From positions 52,117,559-52,181,558 of the forward strand of contig OY754332.1 of NCBI GenBank assembly GCA_963573305.1: a DNA stretch of 64,000 bases. The letters are read 5' to 3'. Position 1 is the first letter of the stretch, and each line of letters starts with the position of its first letter. The notes beneath the pieces are model-generated. The model was not told the DNA's origin and ran no database searches. It saw nothing but the letters and a program-made list of their open reading frames with translations. The position numbers and the translations under genes were made by a program. Positions 56,601 through 64,000 of this stretch are shown piece by piece. The stretch is from Pyrrhosoma nymphula. Its lineage: Eukaryota; Arthropoda; Insecta; Odonata; Coenagrionidae.

Positions 56601-57984
56601 AAGAATAAAAACCGAAAACTGAAGGCCATGCACTAGGGAGACCCTTATCACGCAGTATGTGACCTTCAGTCATAATTTCTGAATATAAGTCAGCGCCAAG
56701 CAAGAAATTAATAGGCCCTGAATTGCAAAATTTAGGATCCGCTAAATCCAACGAGGAAAATTTTTCACGAACAGAGACAGGGATTGTAAAGCAAGGCTGA
56801 TTAGAGGTTATTTTGGGAATGACGATAGCAGATACCCGTATTTCCTTGTCACTATTGCGTGGCTTCATTACAAATGACGTAACACCTTGAGTAGTACACA
56901 CAGGGGTACCTGATAAACCTACACAGTTAAGGCTCATCTTTTTTCGAAGCAGCCCTAATCTCTGTTGGCACTCGGTGGTTATAAAGCTAGCCTGCGATGC
57001 GGGATCAATTATCATTCTAATAGGTTCTAAGGTTCCATGAGATGTCTTGACTAATGCCAAAGCAGTGCCTAATAGAACAGAAGGATGTTTAGATTCAGAC
57101 TCCGCCATGCAAGACATTGAGCTCACTACTGGATTAGTTGATTTGAAAGAAAGAGTACTTTCATCAGAGACGTCTTTCGAAGCCCCGTTGGTACATAAAT
57201 GCTTCGGTGCTTGGTTAACTTCTTCAGAATTCGGCTTTAAACCTTGAACAGAATTCCCGTTTACACACAATAATGAATGATGCCTACGAGAGCAGTACCT
57301 GCACCTGTATTTAGACTTACAGTCGAGTGATTTATGAACACTTGCTAGGCAATTAAAGCAAATGCCTTGAGATTTGATAAAGTCCTTACGTTGAGCCACA
57401 ATAAATGCATTAAATTTCGGGAATTGATAAAGTCTATGTTGTGCCACACAAAGCTGACATTTAATTTTGTGTTCACGTTCAGGTTGAGATGTAGCAATTA
57501 ATGAAGTTTTTTGCGTCATCCCTTTAGCCACGTAAGAATTCTTGACAAGCTCAGACTTAATTTGCTTGCACCCTGATGTCCTTAAAATATTGACGTACTT
57601 ACGCCCAAATTCTAAAAGACGTACAATTGAAGGAAAATCCACCCCATTATTTTCTATCTCAAACTGCCTTTTGATAGATTTGTCTAGAGCTTTAGAGGCT
57701 ATGTAAAACAAAATAAATTCGGATAGATTTGGAATTTTCATTGCATTTAATGCGTTTACATTTTCCGAGAAAATATCGAAAAAATTCTGCAACGAATCAA
57801 ACGAATCATTATTGATCCCTACACTGAATAATTTATCTAGATAGTGACAAGCAAACAACCTCTTATTTTCGTATTGCTGAACTAGTGTCTGCCATGCAAT
57901 AAAGTAATTGTCTGAAATTATGGGTCTGCTAGAAACTACAGCCAATGCTTGACCCTTTAGGCTCGATAAAAGATAATGATACTT
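56533..57984 (-). pseudogene. BEL/Pao gag (second half) and protease
   Basis: This open frame continues gag in frame after the stop at 57985-57987. It has capsid-like sequence, then a zinc knuckle CFNCLASVHKSLDC (CX2CX4HX4C) and a second CRYCSRRHHSLLC. The protease follows near residues 310-325 (MIIDPASQASFIT), where the expected D-S/T-G triad reads D-P-A, and ends with the INFLLGADLY block. A frameshift between about 56560 and 56600 separates it from pol. Elements of this group normally encode one gag-pol frame, so the shift is probably a mutation, though a recoding site cannot be excluded. Confidence 0.8.
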
Positions 57985-58539
57985 TTAAATGCCAGATAAA
58001 GGTTTATTTGAATCAATTAGGCTCGTAAATACATCAAAAAATTGCTTAAAGTTGGCCAAATTGCCATCAAAAGACGGAATACTAATTGTCGGTAGACGCG
58101 TTGAGGAAGAGAAAATAGGTTGACCTTCCCGAACAGTAACAGGAGATTCCTTCGTTAAGTGACTCGCGATAGCATTGATTTTGTGATAATGGCATTCAAC
58201 GCGCTCCTCTACCTCGCTTTCAGACGCATCCGCGTCTAAATTCAAGTCAAATGCCAACTCACGCAATTCGTTCGTCATCGTGATAAAGGACTTAAAATCA
58301 TCTGGCAAAGCCGAAACACGACTTAAGAATACTGGTAACTCTTCCCTTTGCGATAAAATCGTAGTTGACATCAAGTACAGTCGCTCAATTGTCCGAATGA
58401 CTGAGTCACGTCTACTTTTCGTAACGGCATAGTTACGTTTTAATACGCGAATAGCTCTTAAATCATTTACTAAACTACTTTCTTGTTCACTATCTCCCTC
58501 AAGAGGCATGATAACGTCAATTTTAGCAAACAAAAACAA
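57985..58539 (-). pseudogene. BEL/Pao gag, N-terminal part (ends in nonsense codon)
   Basis: Starts at the minus-strand ATG 58539-58537 (MFLFAKIDVIMPLEGDSEQE; MPLEGD at 58509 is an alternative start). It reads a helical gag N-terminus with KRNYAVTKSRRDSVIRTIER and the block LPTISIPSFDGNLANFKQFFDVFTSLIDSN, which is diagnostic of BEL/Pao gag. A single TAA at 57985-57987 cuts it, and the next frame resumes without any shift. So one base change separates it from an open gag. Confidence 0.8.
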
Positions 58540-58764
58540 CCAAACAATAGAAAAATTAGAAACTTGACTTAAAGAGTAAGAGATAGATACACACCTTCAC
58601 ACTGAGATAGATTGACGCGTAATAAAGATAGAACGAGCACCTGCAAAAATAGCTACTGTCAAATCACAATGCAATTTACTGACAAAAAAACTGAAATGCT
58701 AAGCAAAAGCCTTTCCCAAGATAAGTAAGTAAGCCATACAAGATAAATTCACTCCGAATTCAAT

Positions 58765-58782
58765 ATCCGGCCCGAAGGACCA
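58765..58782 (-). other. Primer binding site, tRNA-Tyr type
   Basis: Minus-strand TGGTCCTTCGGGCCGGAT begins 7 bases after the 5' LTR. It is complementary, with one mismatch, to the 3' end of insect tRNA-Tyr (from memory) including CCA. Confidence 0.7.
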
Positions 58783-58789
58783 AAAACAA

Positions 58790-59127
58790 CGTCCTCTCTT
58801 TTCGCCTCGATTGGCCAAAGGTGAGAGAAAAGATAAATTGGTTGAATCACTAAAAAGACATAGAAGTGGACTGTAAGATCTATGGCCAAAAGCAATGCAT
58901 GACTTACCGAATAGAACGTTGAAAAATAACTGCATGTGCGGTGAGGTGTCTTGAAGTCTGATGGTATGTCGACGGCAATCTGATCGGAACTGCACACGCA
59001 CTCACACGCATGCACACACACACACACACCAAAAAAAGAGAAAAAAAACTCCACGATACGCGGTCATGGCATGCATTGCCCTCTTGTGGCCATAGAGGAA
59101 ATCAAAGATTGGCGCGAATACAAAACA
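58790..59127 (-). repeat. BEL 5' LTR
   Basis: 338 bp, same as 53184-53521 except three positions. One is its last base, which makes the terminus CG instead of CA. Promoter elements were not resolved. Confidence 0.9.
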
Positions 59128-59369
59128 ATGGCACTTCATTAAAGCATTTAGCATGCTCTTGCTTTTTTCTGCACATCATGCATACAGTCGTAAATGACAC
59201 GAAGTAAAATCGCTTTTCAGTTTTTGCCATGAATTCGTTGCCACCGTGACACAGCAACGCAGTATTGCTGCGCTTACCTATGAGGGTCTCCTACCTCGTG
59301 GGAAGTGATTAAAATTCGTCAATGACAGGGTATTCACTAAGAAATACTCTTACGAATGTTCTTATTGAG

Positions 59370-59450
59370 AAATTCCCAGATAAGCCGAACGTCACACTAT
59401 CCGGACCACACCTCGACGCATATAATCTAGATTAGCGAGGGTCTACTGTA
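59370..59450 (-). mobile_element. Pogo/Tigger-like DNA transposon end
   Basis: Minus strand: next to TA (59449-59450) the sequence starts CAGTAGACCCTCGCTAATCT, then has GTCCGGATAGTGTGACGTTC further in. It matches the end at 4060-4136. The other end is not visible. Confidence 0.45.
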
Positions 59451-59490
59451 CTTGTAATGCCCATGATGAAACTGTGTAAAGAATATGCTG

Positions 59491-60740
59491 TAAAGGCCGT
59501 TTTACGCGGTACATTTATTTGTACAATCTATCGTGCGAACGCATGTACAGTCAAGCGTGCAAGAAAATATTGTATGAATGACTGTATCCGACTGAATGTC
59601 GCTTTATACGATGAATGCAAACGCACAATTTTCCGTGCAATTTTGCGGTAGAAATCGATTGGAGTTTACGTGTATTTTGTTTTTCATATTTATGTTTCAC
59701 TTATGAACATATGTTTCACTCATATATTTGACACCTTGAAAAGCTGATCACCTGAAATTTGAAACCTCGACTCGACCATCTGCCTACTGATTATTCTCCC
59801 GGTTTAGACAAAGCTCTCTTGGGCTCTTCTCTCTGGCTTTATATTCGACCTTTGAATCGTTCGGTTTTTTCTCTTCTGGATTTTAGTGCGACTAGTCATT
59901 GATGTTTCTCGCCGGATCTCCACTCTTCATAGACTCATTTCGTAGGTTTATTTTATGTGTGTGACAAAGTGTTATTATCAAGTGATATAGCGGAACACGG
60001 GACACGTTTCTTTAGTTCCTCCAAATTTCCCTCCCTTGCATCTGTACCAGTGTTTTAATGTCTTTTTTTACGACTTCTATGGTACTAGCTAACCAACAGA
60101 AATAAAATGATTATTATTATATCACGCCGGATATCAAGAATTCTACTTAAGGGTGCGACAAGTCATAACTTTGGGGGAAAAGGACAAAAACCCAAAGATT
60201 GCGATTGCACTGAAAAACCAGAACACCAAATAACACGTCGAAATGACGATTTAAACATTTTAGAAACTTTGTGTTAACTCTTCTCAGGTTCTCCACTGGT
60301 TCAAACTATTCATAATTGCCGACGTAATTAATTCTTGCCTTGAGAATGATTGACGAGTCGTCTCTCGAAACGTCGAAAATGATGATTAGTTTAAATCGGT
60401 GGAGAGCCCGAGAAGAGTTTACTCAAGACTATATACACAGAATAATAGTTACTCATATAACTCGACGGGAAAGTAATAATCCTATTTATAAACAGCTTTA
60501 TTTTCAATCGTAATTCAGGCGCCACAGTTTTTGCCATATCTGCGCCATCTGTTGAATAAAACCGGATCGACATTGAATGATTGTCTGAATCGAATTAGAG
60601 CAGGTTCTATTTTCCGTTCAGTCATTCATACATTCGCACAAGCGTTCGCACAGTTTGCCGTTTAACACGGTACAATTTCCTGATACATGCGTTCGCATTA
60701 TAGATTGTACAAATAAATGTACCGTGTAAAACGGCCTTAA
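59491..60740. mobile_element. Tourist-like (PIF/Harbinger) element, 1244 bp, no transposase
   Basis: TAA (59491-59493 and 60738-60740) flanks inverted ends AGGCCGTTTTAC(G/A)CGGTAC that continue as ATTTATTTGTACAATCTAT on both sides. Similarity between the arms extends further in blocks (GCGAACGCATGTA, TGTATGAATGACTG). TWA target duplication and AGGCCG ends place it with the 224-bp MITE at 28536. The interior (59700-60600) shows no transposase frame but includes a Penelope-type repeat fragment at 60341-60440. Confidence 0.75.
60341..60440 (+). repeat. Penelope-type terminal-repeat fragment with hammerhead-like core
   Basis: TTGACGAGTCGTCTCTCGAAACGTCG is followed by GGTGGAGAGCCCGAGAAGAG and TTTACTCAAG, the same order of blocks as in 51540-51640 and 32660-32760. 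The first hammerhead box is TTGACGA instead of CTGAnGA and stem II is weak, so the ribozyme is probably decayed. Confidence 0.45.
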
Positions 60741-60776
60741 GAAGGTTTAACATTTTTGGTGCCAGAGTGGATATTT

Positions 60777-60945
60777 TAAGTATCCCTCAGCAATTAATAA
60801 TGAAGGTGCAGATAAAATTAAATGACTGCTAACTATGTTTTTATCTGCCACTGCGTGAAATTTTCAATACCCCTGAGTAGTTAATAATGGAGGTGCAGAA
60901 AAATATGAAATGACTAATAATTATGTTTTTATTCTGTCAGATACT
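60777..60945. repeat. Diverged tandem duplication, about 105-bp unit
   Basis: Blocks TTAATAATG(A/G)AGGTGCAGA.AAA...AAATGACT...ATGTTTTTAT.CTG occur at about 60790 and 60885. Two copies about 80% alike. Confidence 0.6.
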
Positions 60946-61983
60946 GTATTTAAACGTAATTCTCATTTTACATATATTTTCATACATTCATTGGGTAACC
61001 TTTCACAATTAAATTTCAGATTTTTCTGTGGTATGATTTTTTAGGTGATCATGATTTAGGTGATAGCCAGAACAATCGGTAATTAAGAGTAAATTTAGGT
61101 ACAAAATGACAATGTTTTAACCATAAACTTTTTCACAAAATGATGAGTGTATCTTCCAGGAATCCAGAGTGGCTTTCACTGAAAAGTAAACAAAACAGGC
61201 ATTAATATCAATTATACCATCTAAAAGAGAAAACGGAGGGAATAGAAAAAGTAATTTAGGATGAAATAGCTTCAAAATCCGCGGGTTACTAAGGTGTCCC
61301 ATTAAACTTTTCCTCTTACAAATTATCATCATCACTTGGGACTAGGCTTGCCAGATGTCTGAAGTCCTAAGTCACAGGGATGGTGTGAGATCTAAAATCG
61401 CAACTATTACTAAAAACTATGTAATTGTATGTTTACCAGCGAGTAAATTATTAATCATGTGATAGCCTCAAAGGACTTACAGAATTTAAAAAATGTTAAT
61501 TCCAGCTAAGTTGAAATTGGAACCACTTCATATCCACAAAAATATGAAAATAAAATTACCTAACTGTTTATACTGACAGGCCAGTAGTTTATACTGACAG
61601 GCCAGGTGAAAATAGAGTTAAAAACAATATATAATGACTCTTCGACTAATTGGATTAAACTTTAGCTAAATAAAAATAGCAACAATACATATTATTAAAA
61701 CGTATTAATAATTTAGAAGGGTAATTACAAATGCAACTTGTCAGTTAATTAACAAGGAAATAATGAGCAAAATTGTGAGTTACAAAGAGGCAGTGTCATA
61801 AAAGTTAGGACTCTCAGCTATCATTTCAAAAAAAGTCGGTGTAACTACTTTTGGAACATGTTAAATACATTGCATTTAATAAAACAAAAAAGCAATCAGG
61901 TTATGATGGTTTGCCATCATTATAATCAGTAGTCATCAATCTAAAAATATGTTTACTGCAGCACTCTCTACTCCACTCTCCTC
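60946..61983. other. No gene recognised
   Basis: AT-rich with a short direct repeat GTTTATACTGACAGGCCAG (61566, 61587). No coding signal. Confidence 0.4.
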
Positions 61984-63835
61984 TCAGCTAACCGCTTCAT
62001 TTATATAAAAGACTTCACCAAGACGTCCTTCATAATTTGCAGGACGTTTCAATAACAATGAAAACATTTCCACTGCTCGGATGAAGTTTGTTTCTTTTTC
62101 CAGCTCCTTGTTCTTCCTCGGTGATTCTCCCGCATTTCCCCTTCCATTATTATTTTCAAGAGACTCTTCTGTAGCAAAATGTGTCCAATAAGTTTGTTTT
62201 TTCTTCTGAATTTTAAAACACATTTTATTTCCTACTTTTTGCAGGACTTATTCATTGTTGATTCTCCTTATCCATTTAATTTTCGTCACCTTTCGATAAT
62301 ACCACATTTCCACTGCTTCCAACTTTCTCTGTTCCGCTTCAGTTATCGTCCAAGGTTGACTGCTATATAAGAGCATGGTATGTGTACATGTTCGAATGAA
62401 GCGCTACCTAACATATAACCATGTGAAACTCATAGTTGACTTATTCTACTGGAATGCCACCCTGGGCTGCGAAACTCTGCTCACAGTATCTATTTTTACT
62501 TTTTCCATCACAGGTGATCCTACTTCTCAGATGGTAAACTTCTTCCCTTGCTGCAGCAGTTGTTGCCCAAGCCTGACGGGGACTTTACCTCCTTGATTTC
62601 TCCCGTCAACCATTATTTTTTTCTTAATATTACTCCTCAGCTTTTTCATTTATCTTTATCATTTGATGCATATGGGTCATAATTCTTCCCAGATCTTCTT
62701 TCATCTCTGCCACAATAGCTACATCATCCGAAAATCCGACCATGCTCGTAGGCTCTCTATGCACTTGCATTCCTGTTTTCAATTTTTTTTCATTTGTCGC
62801 TTTTTCAAAGCAAATAATGAAAATCATTTGTGATTGAGCACGTCCTTGCTACACACCTCTATTCACTGTTACTTCCTCCGCATTGTAACCGCATTGTATC
62901 ACCGCCGACGGTTCTTCACACAACCGACGTATTTTTCTTCGGTTTTTGAATGACACTCCTGTACTCTTCAGTGTAATGAGCACTCTGTTTCAATCAACAA
63001 TTCGAAATGCTCTCTCCAAGTCGATGTGACAAATACGTGTGAGCTGATATTATTTAATCTTCCTCTCTATGAGAAGTCTCCGGGCTAAAATAGCTTTTCT
63101 CGTTTCTCTACATTTCCTAAAAACAAATTGGTCTTCATGCAGCAATGTTTCCATCTTCTGTTCCATCCTCTTGCAGGTGAGTCTGGCCAGAACCTTTATT
63201 ACTAATGCAGTAAGGGTAAATGCTCTAAATGTTTCTGCATTCCTTTTAAATTTTATAAAATTTTCATCTCAGTAATTGACATGCAAGGGCGTGTCTTCAT
63301 CCTTCAGAGCACTGCTTTTCCACTTTCAAGTATCTCCAGTCTCTCTATCCGCCATTTCAATTTTCCTTCATTTTAATATATAATTTCATTTCTTTGAATC
63401 GGAATTAGATCGCTTTTGATAGGACGTGGCCTGGCTTGACTTCTTAACGTTCTGTTGAAAACTAGGTTCCATCGATAGATGTTGTCTTGCACATCTTCAC
63501 ACTTTTCGTGTGCAAGCCACTGATTCCTTTTTCTTGTGCATTGTGCATTTATAGTTGGCTATTTAATGAGTGAGTTGCCTTTTCAGACAACAAATTTACT
63601 GGCTATTCTGCCAGTATCTTCCGTTCGACTGTTGTTCATTTTTTATGGTAAACTTCATCCTGGTTTCGCAGCGATTTTTCCCTATTCAACTACTTCTAAT
63701 ACAATTAAATTGGCCAATCTAGTTTCCGTTTCTTTCAATTTTTCTATATCCCCAAGACTTTTTATTGATTTTTTAAATTTAATTCACTTCAATTGACATT
63801 TCATCATGACCAAATAGTGATCATCTTTCACCATA
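61984..63835 (-). pseudogene. LINE ORF2 relic: linker, reverse transcriptase and C-terminus
   Basis: Read on the minus strand: DDHYLVMMK (about 63830-63800), the end of the endonuclease; a basic linker; then DQFVFRKCRETRKAILARRL, LTRICHIDLERAFR (domain A) and NRGVQQGRAQSQMIF (domain B). Next come MVGFSDDVAIVAEMKEDL (about 62740-62690), which carries an SDD form of the YxDD motif, and a C-terminal MLLYSSQPWTITEAEQRKLEAVEMW block (about 62375-62300). The end has QTYWTHFATEE (about 62195). This is the same family as the copies at 12.4-14.0 and 32 kb, and it supplies the RT they lack. Several frameshifts and stops make it dead. Confidence 0.65.
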
Positions 63836-64000
63836 AGAGAAATAAATTTAATTTAAAAATCACAATAGAATACTATAACCAGAATATTAAAATATTTTCA
63901 TGACATTCCTTCTGATGGTCATATGGGTTTAGCTGAAAACTATGAAAAATTAGGCTAAACTTTTGGTGGCAGAGTTTGAGGAAAAAAGTTACTAATATGG

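Larger units (their letters stand above)
53179..59132 (-). mobile_element. BEL/Pao LTR retrotransposon, young, RT-deleted
   Basis: The element runs from 53184 to 59127 on the minus strand, with two 338-bp LTRs (53184-53521, 58790-59127) differing at three positions (about 0.9%). It is flanked by a perfect 5-bp duplication ATGGC (53179-53183, 59128-59132). A primer site complementary to tRNA-Tyr lies inside the 5' LTR. The coding strand gives gag (with a zinc knuckle), aspartic protease, RT remnants, RNase H, integrase and the C-terminal domain in BEL/Pao order. It carries one in-frame stop, one frameshift and a large in-frame deletion of the RT core. The near-identical LTRs mean recent insertion, so the RT deletion may predate it, implying movement with enzyme from a complete relative. 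Confidence 0.9.

Noticed and set aside
56533..56651. Programmed frameshift between BEL gag-protease and pol
   Set aside because: Overlap exists, but I see no clear slippery heptamer with downstream structure, and the copy already has a stop and a deletion; mutation is the simpler reading.

Overview
This window looks like TE-rich, gene-poor chromosomal DNA from an arthropod, most likely an insect. It is AT-rich and has eukaryotic splice signals. Its mobile elements are the usual mix of insect genomes: BEL/Pao, Ty3/gypsy, Ty1/copia with a half-tRNA-iMet-type primer site, Penelope-like elements, R1-like and other LINEs, PIF/Harbinger, piggyBac, hAT and pogo-like elements, and tRNA-derived SINEs. 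I found no host protein gene, rRNA or bona fide tRNA gene. All recognisable coding sequence belongs to mobile elements.

Layout. 0-5 kb is mostly featureless, with one pogo-like end and one SINE. 5-10.5 kb holds a gypsy (CsRn1-type) LTR with a tRNA-Trp primer site, a hAT-like MITE, an R1-like LINE reverse-transcriptase relic and a 608-bp piggyBac-type MITE. 12.3-14.0 kb is a minus-strand LINE that lost its RT core. 16.2 kb is a tRNA-derived SINE. 20.5-25.4 kb is a decayed copia element split by a 1.3-kb TIR element full of TTTAAA palindromes. 27-31 kb holds tandem repeats, a Tourist-like MITE, perfect hairpins, two non-autonomous TIR elements and a LINE RT relic. 32-33.6 kb is a LINE linker fragment and a Penelope-like relic with inverted terminal repeats carrying hammerhead-like motifs. 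34.3-35.1 kb is a 4 x 190-bp tandem array. 36-38.9 kb is a truncated Harbinger transposase and a 1.9-kb TIR element packed with AAGCTT palindromes. 40.8-50.7 kb is a gypsy relic whose integrase is split by an 8.3-kb PIF/Harbinger element. 53.2-59.1 kb is a young BEL/Pao insertion. 59.4-60.7 kb is a second, larger Tourist-like element. 62-63.8 kb is another minus-strand LINE relic.

Two elements stand out. The Harbinger element (41525-49833) has perfect 34-bp TIRs, a 3-bp target duplication, and both proteins this superfamily needs: a DDE transposase spliced from three exons without interruption, and a Myb/SANT-like protein. The two genes are convergent, and the element is a good candidate for an autonomous copy. 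The BEL element (53184-59127) has two 338-bp LTRs differing at three positions and a perfect 5-bp target duplication. It lacks the RT catalytic core, has a stop codon and a frameshift, yet keeps an open RNase H-integrase frame, so it must have moved with enzyme supplied in trans or decayed after a recent insertion.

A less familiar signal is a set of non-autonomous elements with ends of the form CCCA-N3-AGCA. Each is saturated with a different self-complementary hexamer (TTTAAA, AAGCTT, AACGTT; TGTACA in a relative with slightly different ends). I do not recognise this group as a described family.
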